A stretch of DNA of 13,821 nucleotides, from the NCBI GenBank assembly GCA_034189755.1, contig JAXIHJ010000028.1, forward strand, positions 1 through 13,821, given 5' to 3'. Numbering within the stretch: the stretch's first letter is position 1; each line of letters starts with the position of its first letter. Of the stretch, positions 8,306 through 13,821 are shown piece by piece. Source of the DNA: JAXIHJ01 sp034189755 (GTDB lineage Bacteria > Planctomycetota > Phycisphaerae > SM23-33). A model generated the notes under the pieces. The model worked only from the letters and a program-made list of their open reading frames with translations, had not been told where the DNA came from and did no database searches. Both the position numbers and the translations under genes were made by a program.

Positions 8306-8850
8306 GATTTTTCCTCGTGCACATTCGATCCGGCGTCGCCTGTGTCTCCGGAGTTTTGTGTTTTACATCTGTTGGCATAACATGTTTCTACGTCTTTTGT
8401 TACAACTCTTCCGCCCGGTCCGGTGCCCGGAATTTGTGTAATATCCACGCCCAGTTTGGCCGCGAGCTTCAAGGCCCTCGGAGAAACCCTCGGCGAACCT
8501 GACCGGCCCGGCGGGCCTGTGGTGTTCACTTCTTCAACCGCGGCGGCAGGGCAGGGCGTTTGGGCTGCGGATTCGACCGGCTGCTTTTCTTCCGCTTCCG
8601 GCAGCTTGTCCTCCGCATCGCCGACGTAACCCAGAACCGCGCCGACCGGGACGGTTTGCTCGGCAGGGACATCGAGTCTGAGGACGGTGCCCTCAACCAA
8701 CGACTCCACTTCGAGAGTTACCTTGTCGGTTTCCACCTCCATGAGCACGTCGCCTTTTTTGACCGCGTCGCCTTCGTCGACCAGCCACCTTACTATGGTG
8801 CCTTCTTCCATTGTGTCGCCGAGCTTGGGCATTACTATCTTTTGCAGCAT
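8302..8850 (-). CDS. E2-like lipoyl protein with E3-binding domain, lacking the catalytic domain
   Basis: An 182-aa relative of the dihydrolipoamide acyltransferase (E2) N-terminal half. Residues 1-78 form a lipoyl domain with the attachment lysine Lys43 in METDKVTLEVES-type context (EVETDKVTLEVES). A flexible Ala/Pro/Glu-rich linker (79-118) follows, then a peripheral-subunit-binding domain (SPRVSPRALKLAAKLGVDI... GTGPGGRVVTKDV, 119-155) that would dock E1 or E3. A short polar tail ends at a stop that overlaps the next start by 4 nt. The roughly 230-residue CoA-acyltransferase domain is absent, and there is no room for it nor any frameshift that would restore it, because the next gene starts at once. 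ATG 8850 is chosen: AAAGGA lies 7 nt upstream, whereas the in-frame TTG at 8856 nearly abuts that site. It lies 38 nt after the fused E1 gene, its likely partner. Confidence 0.92.
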   Translation of the reverse strand: MLQKIVMPKLGDTMEEGTIVRWLVDEGDAVKKGDVLMEVETDKVTLEVESLVEGTVLRLDVPAEQTVPVGAVLGYVGDAEDKLPEAEEKQPVESAAQTPCPAAAVEEVNTTGPPGRSGSPRVSPRALKLAAKLGVDITQIPGTGPGGRVVTKDVETCYANRCKTQNSGDTGDAGSNVHEEKS

Positions 8851-8888
8851 AATCAAGTCCTTTGCAAGTTGCCGGATTCACACAGCCG

Positions 8889-10907
8889 TCAGCTTCCTGT
8901 TCCAAGGGTACGTCTCACCATGTTACAAACGTCTTGAACGGATGGAACAGCCGCCCGTTCGAGCGTGCGGTTATACGGAATCGGCACGTCCCTGCCGGTA
9001 AGCCTCACCACGGCATGGTCGAGTTCGTCGAACACGGTTTCATTTATAATCGTGGAAATTTCGGAGGCGACGCCGCCCCTGCGGCAATCCTCACTTACGA
9101 CCAGGGCAAACCCCGTCTTGGCAACGGAGCTGCAAATTTTTTCCTTGTCCAGGGGGACTAACGTTCGCAGGTCGATTACCTCCGCGCTGATTCCTTCAGC
9201 GGCCAGTTGTCCGGCGGCCTCCAGGCTGTACAACACCATGCGGCTGGTGGCCACGATTGTAATATCCGTGCCGGCCCGTTTTACGTCCGCCCGGCCAAAC
9301 GGCAACAAATACTCCTCGACAGGCACGAGGCCCTTTGTGTTGTACAGCGCCTTGTGTTCGAGAAAGATTACCGGGTCCTCGTCGCGGATAGCCGTTTTCA
9401 ACAGCCCGATCATGTCGAAGGGCGTCGCCGGCATGACGACCTTCAGGCCCGGCACGTGCATGAACCACGCCTCCAGCGATTGGCTGTGCTGGGAGGCATT
9501 GCCCCGTCCGCCGCTGCCACAGGGCGCGCGGTAGACCAGCGGCGCATGAAGCCGCCCGCCGAACATGTAATGCACCTTGGCCGCCTGATTGGCAATCTGG
9601 TCCATTGCCAGCGTCATGAAGTCCGAGTACTGGAACTCGCCAACCGGACGCAAACCCGCCAACGCCGCCCCAAGCGTGCAGCCGCCGATTACGGCCTCGC
9701 TGATAGGCGTAGTACGAACCCTTTCGCCGCCATACTTCTTATACAATCCTTTTGTAACCTGGAACGCGCCACCATGAATACCCACGTCTTCACCGAGCAG
9801 AACGACATTTTCATCGCGGGCCATCTCTTCGTCCAAGGCCCGGTTGGTGGCGTCCCGATAGGTTACTTCCACAGTTGCAATCTCATCGAGGACCGGCGGT
9901 TTAATATCTCTACAGGCCCAGAGGTCTGTATAAACCTGCTCTTCGAGCGTGTTCAGGGACGGCTCTTGCTCCGTGAGGGCGTTACAGGCGGCCTGGTCTA
10001 TCTCCTGACGGATTGCGACGTCATGCTCGTCCAGCTCGCTGTCGGAAGCGATATTCCCGCTCGTCAGATAGGCCCGAAGCAGTTGGATCGGGTCGCGATG
10101 CTCTATCCAATCGAGCGTCCGCTGCCTGTCTCTGTACAAACAGGGATCGCCGCAATAATGACCTTCCTGGCGGTAAGTGAGGCATTCAAGCAGGTAGGGG
10201 GCATTGTTAGACCGGATATGCCGCATCGCTCTGTCGGCGGCTTCGAAGACATCCAGGACGTTATTGCCGTCAACCTGCTGTCCGGCGATATTGTACGGCC
10301 GGGCCAGGTTTGCGATGGCGTCCGTCGCCATGGTGCTGCAAACCGGACTGGACATTGCATATTGATTGTTCTCGCACACGTATAGAACCGGCAGTTTCCA
10401 CAGGGCACAAAGATTCAGCGCCTCGTGCAGTCCACCCTGTGCCGCGGCGCCGTCGCCGAAAAAGCATACGCAGATGCCGCCGGTCTTCAGGAGCCTGCCG
10501 GCCAGGGCGATGCCGGAGGCAATCGTTATTCCTCCTCCTACGATGCCGTTGGCGCCGGCGAAGCCCAATTCGGGATCGGCGATGTGCATCGAACCGCCCT
10601 TGCCATGACAATAGCCTGCGGCGCGGCCGAGTATCTCGGCGAACATCTTCCCGATGTCGGCGCCTTTGGCGATCATGTGGCCATGACCGCGGTGCGTGCT
10701 GAGGATTTGGTCGTGCCGGCCGGTTGCGCTGCAACAACCGACGGCGACGGCCTCCTGGCCTGTGGACAGGTGCGCGGCGCCGCCGACCTCGTTGAGTTGG
10801 ATCAGCTCTTTTACTTTGGACTCGAAGGTCCGTATCTTCACCATCGTGCGGTAGAATTCGACGAAGGTTTTCGAATCACCGGAAATGTCTTTTTTGCACG
10901 TTGTCAT
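8889..10907 (-). CDS. Fused E1 alpha-beta of a ThDP-dependent 2-oxoacid/acetoin dehydrogenase complex
   Basis: The 672-aa protein joins both E1 subunits. The alpha part (about 1-335) has AHLSTGQEAVAVG, STHRGHGHMIAKG, CHGKGGSMH and the ThDP/Mg motif GDGAAAQGGLHEALNLC (Gly151 onward) ending in ENNQYAMS (Asn180/181). The beta part (about 340-672) has ENVVLLGEDVG, RTTPISEAVIGG with the ThDP-contacting Glu404, GGRGNASQHSQSLEAWF and VPGLKVVMPATP. It decarboxylates a 2-oxoacid, or cleaves acetoin, and passes the acyl group to lipoate. Motifs resemble pyruvate and acetoin dehydrogenases, and I cannot choose between them. ATG 10907 is preferred (AAGG 9 nt upstream) over TTG 10916. It is the first gene of the operon, about 78 nt after the predicted transcription start. 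No E3 (lipoamide dehydrogenase) is present in the window. Confidence 0.93.
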   Translation of the reverse strand: MTTCKKDISGDSKTFVEFYRTMVKIRTFESKVKELIQLNEVGGAAHLSTGQEAVAVGCCSATGRHDQILSTHRGHGHMIAKGADIGKMFAEILGRAAGYCHGKGGSMHIADPELGFAGANGIVGGGITIASGIALAGRLLKTGGICVCFFGDGAAAQGGLHEALNLCALWKLPVLYVCENNQYAMSSPVCSTMATDAIANLARPYNIAGQQVDGNNVLDVFEAADRAMRHIRSNNAPYLLECLTYRQEGHYCGDPCLYRDRQRTLDWIEHRDPIQLLRAYLTSGNIASDSELDEHDVAIRQEIDQAACNALTEQEPSLNTLEEQVYTDLWACRDIKPPVLDEIATVEVTYRDATNRALDEEMARDENVVLLGEDVGIHGGAFQVTKGLYKKYGGERVRTTPISEAVIGGCTLGAALAGLRPVGEFQYSDFMTLAMDQIANQAAKVHYMFGGRLHAPLVYRAPCGSGGRGNASQHSQSLEAWFMHVPGLKVVMPATPFDMIGLLKTAIRDEDPVIFLEHKALYNTKGLVPVEEYLLPFGRADVKRAGTDITIVATSRMVLYSLEAAGQLAAEGISAEVIDLRTLVPLDKEKICSSVAKTGFALVVSEDCRRGGVASEISTIINETVFDELDHAVVRLTGRDVPIPYNRTLERAAVPSVQDVCNMVRRTLGTGS

Positions 10908-10970
10908 GAAGGACAACCTTGAGTTCGGTGTAGTCCCGCCTTGCCGGATCAGGGCCTGGCCGAAATTCCT

Positions 10971-10999
10971 TTGCGGACTACTGGTAAGACCAGTATACT
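10971..10999 (+). promoter_or_regulatory. Promoter of the FadR-type regulator and transketolase genes
   Basis: TTGCGG (10971-10976) lies 17 bp before TATACT (10994-10999). The -35 is weak (3 of 6) and the -10 good (5 of 6). Transcription would begin near 11006, leaving about 73 nt before the TTG start at 11079. The operator fills the spacer. Confidence 0.55.
10979..10995. promoter_or_regulatory. FadR/PdhR-type operator
   Basis: A perfect inverted repeat with 7-bp arms TACTGGT/ACCAGTA around the centre AAG. The core TGGTnnnACCA is the consensus of the FadR/PdhR/LldR branch of GntR regulators, and such a regulator is encoded right next to it. It covers the -10 of the operon promoter and the spacer of the regulator's promoter, so binding should block both, giving repression with autoregulation. 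Confidence 0.82.
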
Positions 11000-11019
11000 A
11001 AGATGGAATATTGTGTCAA
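10992..11019 (-). promoter_or_regulatory. Promoter of the six-gene uronate operon
   Basis: On the minus strand a perfect -35 box TTGACA (11019-11014) is followed after 16 bp by TATACT (10997-10992). Transcription would start near 10985, leaving a leader of about 78 nt before the E1 start. The -10 element is shared with the opposing promoter and overlaps the operator at 10979-10995. Confidence 0.75.
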
Positions 11020-11078
11020 GAGTGATGGGTTTTTTTCTCCGCTGCCGGTAAAATAGAGCCTAGAAGGCGAAAACACCT

Positions 11079-11792
11079 TTGGACGTTCACGCTAAGACAA
11101 ACATATCGGACCGAATCGCCGACGCCTTACTGGAGCGGATCATGGCCGACGGGCTTGGTGCGGGCCAGGTCCTGCCTTCGGAAAGAGAGCTGATGCACGA
11201 GTTCGGCGTCAGCCGGCTGGCCTGCCGGGAAGCTCTGGCTAAACTCCGAGGCATGGGCATCATCCAGGCCCGCCACGGCAAGGGGGCGTTTCTGGCGGAC
11301 CTGGACAACTCGTCGCTCACGCCGGCCATACTAAAACTATTGCGCGTACACGGACACATTTGCAGCGCGGACGTTATCGACGCCCGTTTGATTATCGAGC
11401 CGAAAGCTGCCAGCCTGGCCGCCCGCAACGCCAACAGCGCACAACGGAAGGGTATCCTTAACCAGGTCCGGGACGATTTGCACAACTTTGAAGACTCACC
11501 TATTGTGCAGCGCGCCCGGCGTTTTGGGGAAATAGACTTGTCCTTCCACCAAAGCATTGCGGCGGCCAGTGGCAATCCCATATTGCCCATGCTGCTGAAG
11601 AGTATGCATGAACTGCTGCTGCGAATACGTCTGGAGGCGTTGATTTTGAACCCGGACATTGCCTCGCGTGCCTTGGCAGACCATAAGAAGATCGCCCTGG
11701 CTATCGGCGCAAGGGATGCCCAGGCGGCCGAAAAGGCCATGAAAAGCCACATCCGCCTGCGGGGAAAAGATTTATTGGAAAACAAAAAGTAA
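11079..11792 (+). CDS. FadR-subfamily GntR transcriptional regulator
   Basis: A 237-aa regulator with an N-terminal winged helix-turn-helix (about 7-75: PSERELMHEFGVSRLACREAL, then the wing GIIQARHGKGAFL) and a C-terminal FCD ligand domain (about 85-230). The usual FCD metal-binding set is visible: Asp153 and His157 in EIDLSFHQSI, His202 in ADHKKI and His224 in KSHIRL, so it should bind a carboxylate ligand through a metal. The start is TTG at 11079; a stop in frame at 11061 excludes anything longer, GAAGG lies 11 nt upstream, and the HTH would lose its first helix with the next ATG. It probably acts at the operator 10979-10995. The transketolase genes follow after 21 nt and are likely co-transcribed. 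Ligand candidates are a uronate, a ketouronate, an aldonate or pyruvate; this is inference. Confidence 0.94.
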   Translation: MDVHAKTNISDRIADALLERIMADGLGAGQVLPSERELMHEFGVSRLACREALAKLRGMGIIQARHGKGAFLADLDNSSLTPAILKLLRVHGHICSADVIDARLIIEPKAASLAARNANSAQRKGILNQVRDDLHNFEDSPIVQRARRFGEIDLSFHQSIAAASGNPILPMLLKSMHELLLRIRLEALILNPDIASRALADHKKIALAIGARDAQAAEKAMKSHIRLRGKDLLENKK

Positions 11793-11813
11793 CTTTCAGG
11801 AAGGTGATTTACG

Positions 11814-12635
11814 GTGAAATTGGACATACCTAATCTTCAGAAAACGGCACGACGAATCCGCCGGGATATTGTAGAGATGGTCTGGCGTGCCGGCAGCGGG
11901 CATATCGGCGGGTCTCTGTCGATGGTCGAAATAGTTCTTGTTCTGTACCACTGCATCATGAAGGTCGATCCCCAAAGGCCGGACAGCGAGGATCGCGACC
12001 GGCTGGTGCTGAGCAAGGGCCACTCGGCCGCTTGCCTGTATGCCGTGCTGGCGGAGATGGGGTTTTTTGACAGGAAGCTGCTGTTCGAGGAATTTATTCG
12101 CACACACGGGCGATTGTCCGAGCACCCCGACATGCAAGCGGTGCCTGGTGTAGAAATGTCAACCGGTTCGCTGGGCCAGGGCATATCGGCCGCGGTCGGC
12201 ATGGCCTGGGCGGCGAGGCACCAACGCAAGCCAGTAAAGGTATATGCCATCATGGGTTGCGGCGAGCAGCAGGAAGGCCAGGTTTGGGAGGCCGCCATGG
12301 CCGCGGCACATCATCGGCTCGACAACCTGGTGGCGATCGTCGATTTCAACAATGCGCAGGTCAGCGGCAATACATCCGACGTAATGAACCCCCAGCCGCT
12401 GCCCGAAAAATATCGCGCATTCGGCTGGGATGTCGATGAGGTCGACGGGCACGATATCGGAGGTTTGGCCCAAATGCTGCAAAAGGCGAACCCTGCCGAA
12501 AAGCCGAGGGTCATCATCGCCAAGACCGTCAAGGGCAAGGGCGTTTCCTTTATGGAAGGGGATTTTCACTTCCATGCGACCTCTTTGACAAGGGAACAAT
12601 ACGAACAGGCGTTAATAGATACCGGTTCGGAATAA
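11814..12635 (+). CDS. Transketolase, N-terminal subunit (ThDP pyrophosphate domain)
   Basis: A 273-aa protein matching the first domain of transketolase, as in two-subunit transketolases. Seen: AGSGHIGGSLSMVEI (His30), LSKGHSAACLY (His70), SEHPDMQ (His104), MSTGSLGQGISAAVGMA, the ThDP motif region IMGCGEQQEGQVWEAAM and the motif's end VDFNNAQVSG (Asn179), then AKTVKGKGVSFMEG. The odd feature is Cys149: in transketolases this position in GDGE is the Asp that binds the ThDP metal ion, so activity is uncertain or modified. The GTG start at 11814 has GGAAGG about 9 nt upstream. It lies 21 nt after the regulator gene and 40 nt before its partner subunit. Split transketolases include general housekeeping forms and specialised ones for sulfofructose or apulose 4-phosphate. 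Which acceptor and donor this one uses cannot be told from sequence. Confidence 0.93.
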   Translation: MKLDIPNLQKTARRIRRDIVEMVWRAGSGHIGGSLSMVEIVLVLYHCIMKVDPQRPDSEDRDRLVLSKGHSAACLYAVLAEMGFFDRKLLFEEFIRTHGRLSEHPDMQAVPGVEMSTGSLGQGISAAVGMAWAARHQRKPVKVYAIMGCGEQQEGQVWEAAMAAAHHRLDNLVAIVDFNNAQVSGNTSDVMNPQPLPEKYRAFGWDVDEVDGHDIGGLAQMLQKANPAEKPRVIIAKTVKGKGVSFMEGDFHFHATSLTREQYEQALIDTGSE

Positions 12636-12642
12636 TTGCATC

Positions 12643-12657
12643 GGCCGGCACCCGGCC
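12643..12657 (+). repeat. GC-rich hairpin between the two transketolase genes
   Basis: GGCCGG and CCGGCC flank a 3-nt loop, with ATTG/CAAT further out (12635-12660), giving a stable stem right after the first subunit's stop and just before the next Shine-Dalgarno site. It has no U-run and is not a terminator; it might tune message stability or the ratio of the two subunits. Confidence 0.35.
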
Positions 12658-12675
12658 AATCGGAAGGATAAGTCA

Positions 12676-13632
12676 ATGGGCAGTCATGCAGGCGGTGTTA
12701 GCGGGATGAGAGATGAGTGGGGCGGGATACTCACCCGCGCAGGCCAAAAGTTTGAGAAGATGGTGGTTTTGGACGCGGACGTCAGCCCCGCGACACGCGC
12801 GAAAAAGTTCGCCGAGGCCTTTCCCGACAGGTTCCTCCAGCTTGGCTGCAGCGAGCAGAATGTAGTCTCCGTGGCGGCGGGCATCTCAACTATGGGATTG
12901 ATACCCGTTACGTCCATGTTTGCCTGTTTTTTGAGTAAACGCGCAGCCGATCAGGTAGCCATTTCGGTGGCCCTGTCCCACCTGAACGTGAAGCTGTGCG
13001 GCTCATACGCTGGCCTGACCACGCCCAATACCGGCCCGACCCACCAATCCATCGACGACGTCAATATCATGCGAGGAATGCCGGGCATGGTGGTGATGGA
13101 GGCCGCCGATGCAGTTGAGCTGGAGCAAATTATGGAGGCGAGCCTTGAGTACACAGGCCCGACCTACGTAAGGATCGTCCGCTGCCCCTGCCCGCGCGTC
13201 GTGCCGGACGACTATCAGTTTCAAATGGGAAAGGCCCCGACGCTGCGTGAGGGCGGCGACGTAACGGTTCTCGGCTCGGGACTGACCGTATCCATGTGCC
13301 TTCAGGCCGCGGATATCCTGGCCGGGAAGGGAATCGCCGCCGAGGTTATTAACATCTCGACCATCAAGCCGATCGACGCCGAGGCCATCGCGGCCTCAGC
13401 CGCAAAGACGGGCTTTGTGCTTACCGTGGAAAATCACAGCATAATCGGCGGCGTGGGTTCGGCGGCGGCGGAGGTTCTCGTCGAGCAATGCCCCGTGCCG
13501 ATGCACCGCGTCGGGATCAACGACTCGTTCGGCAAGTCCGGCCTGCTGGATAACATACTGAAAAACTTCGGCCTGACGCCGGACAACATCGCTTCCCGAT
13601 GCGAACAATTTTTAGCCGGCGTTCGGTCGTAA
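12676..13632 (+). CDS. Transketolase, C-terminal subunit (pyrimidine-binding and C-terminal domains)
   Basis: A 318-aa protein matching the second half of transketolase. Residues 10-170 form the pyrimidine-binding domain, with VVLDADVSPAT, LGCSEQNVVSVAAGI (Glu60 should activate the ThDP aminopyrimidine), VTSMFACFLSKRAADQV and a GLTTPNTGPTHQSIDD loop. Residues 185-318 form the C-terminal domain, with VTVLGSGLTVSMCLQAADIL, INISTIKPIDAEAI and VENHSIIGGVGSAAAEVL. The expected catalytic Glu is intact, unlike the metal-binding Asp of the partner subunit. GAAGGA lies 7 nt before the ATG. An in-frame ATG at 12706 exists but has no good ribosome site. The last gene of the plus-strand operon, it is followed by a 28-bp palindrome. 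Together with the N-subunit it should form an alpha2beta2 ThDP enzyme moving two-carbon ketol units. Confidence 0.94.
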   Translation: MGSHAGGVSGMRDEWGGILTRAGQKFEKMVVLDADVSPATRAKKFAEAFPDRFLQLGCSEQNVVSVAAGISTMGLIPVTSMFACFLSKRAADQVAISVALSHLNVKLCGSYAGLTTPNTGPTHQSIDDVNIMRGMPGMVVMEAADAVELEQIMEASLEYTGPTYVRIVRCPCPRVVPDDYQFQMGKAPTLREGGDVTVLGSGLTVSMCLQAADILAGKGIAAEVINISTIKPIDAEAIAASAAKTGFVLTVENHSIIGGVGSAAAEVLVEQCPVPMHRVGINDSFGKSGLLDNILKNFGLTPDNIASRCEQFLAGVRS

Positions 13633-13675
13633 AGTAATACCACCGCCAATTAATTACTGCGCTCGCGGCTAGTTT

Positions 13676-13703
13676 AAGCCCAGCCATAGCTATGGCTGGG
13701 CTT
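13676..13703. terminator. Perfect 28-bp palindrome, probable terminator of the transketolase operon
   Basis: Two 14-bp arms (AAGCCCAGCCATAG and its complement) meet with no spacer, 44 nt after the transketolase stop. The RNA would fold a GC-rich stem of 10-12 bp with a small AU loop. Only a short CTTCTT follows, so the U-run is poor on the plus strand, and it is also poor on the minus strand. The symmetrical form would suit two converging genes. Confidence 0.55.
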
Positions 13704-13821
13704 CTTGCATCAATCGCATTAATTAACTGCCAGCGGCATGACGTGCAACTTCCGGCCTAACGGACAAGGGCATCTCATCGAGGCCGCAGCCGGCGCCTGT
13801 AAACCGGGCGGGTCTATTCCA
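13704..13821. other. Right-edge stretch with no assignable gene
   Basis: Short frames stay open to the edge here: on the minus strand one ending at the TAA 13725-13723 (FTGAGCGLDEMPLSVRPEV and so on, 32 codons visible) and another ending at 13719, and on the plus strand one beginning at ATG 13738 without a clear ribosome site. All are too short to assign. A minus-strand gene converging on the palindrome is possible. Confidence 0.2.

Noticed and set aside
8302..8400. Possible frameshift hiding the E2 acyltransferase domain
   Set aside because: The next gene, an Fe-ADH with its own ribosome site, begins at the stop codon; no acyltransferase-like residues such as the HxxxDG motif appear in any frame nearby.
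9207..10385. 392-codon open frame on the plus strand
   Set aside because: It lies entirely antisense to the fused E1 gene, has no recognisable domain and reads as a shadow of that gene's codon bias.
11029..11036. T-run after the divergent promoters as a possible terminator
   Set aside because: No stem precedes it on the plus strand and it lies in the leader of the regulator gene.
11087..11827. 246-codon minus-strand frame over the FadR-type gene
   Set aside because: It is antisense to a gene with clear HTH and FCD domains and has low-complexity Arg/Ser/Ala composition.
1..13821. tRNA, rRNA, CRISPR array or insertion sequence
   Set aside because: No cloverleaf, ribosomal RNA segment, regularly spaced repeats or transposase was seen on either strand.

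Overview
The window is a moderately GC-rich bacterial segment with tightly packed genes, several TTG/GTG starts and clear Shine-Dalgarno sites. No gene fixes the taxon. Free-living carbohydrate degrader is a safe reading; a PVC-type lineage (Planctomycetes/Phycisphaerae) is only a guess from gene style. The locus is a carbohydrate-acid (hexuronate) catabolism island.

Layout. At the left edge, on the minus strand, a TIM-barrel glycoside-hydrolase-like gene (1-1182) runs off the window and carries a one-base frameshift near 837. Directly upstream of it is a LacI-family regulator (1228-2247) with its own strong promoter (2325-2353) and a candidate autoregulatory operator. A 300-bp non-coding stretch with several small inverted repeats separates this pair from a six-gene minus-strand operon running from 10907 down to 2550. 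In transcription order the operon encodes a fused E1 alpha-beta of a 2-oxoacid/acetoin dehydrogenase complex; a short E2-like protein with a lipoyl domain and an E3-binding domain but no catalytic domain; an iron-type alcohol dehydrogenase; a LarA-family (nickel-pincer) hydroxyacid racemase/epimerase; tagaturonate epimerase UxaE; and glucuronate isomerase UxaC. Divergently, on the plus strand, lie a FadR-type GntR regulator (11079-11792) and a transketolase split into N- and C-terminal subunits (11814-13632). A perfect 28-bp palindrome follows the last gene.

Control. The 170-bp divergent region holds two overlapping promoters that share one palindromic -10 element, AGTATACT. A near-perfect FadR/PdhR-type operator (ACTGGTAAGACCAGT) is laid over it. 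One regulator bound at one site could therefore control both the operon and its own transketolase operon.

How the genes may work together. UxaC opens glucuronate/galacturonate into fructuronate/tagaturonate, and UxaE interconverts these two. The usual next steps (UxuB/UxaB, UxuA/UxaA, KdgK, KdgA) are absent here. In their place stand an iron-type dehydrogenase, a 2-hydroxyacid epimerase, a split transketolase and a ThDP/lipoate module. Two ideas deserve testing: reduction of fructuronate to mannonate and LarA-type epimerisation to gluconate, or transketolase cleavage of fructuronate in a manner parallel to sulfofructose transketolase. Both are inference. Two molecular oddities bear on them: the transketolase N-subunit has GCGE where GDGE, with its metal-binding Asp, is expected, and the E2-like protein cannot by itself pass an acyl group to CoA.
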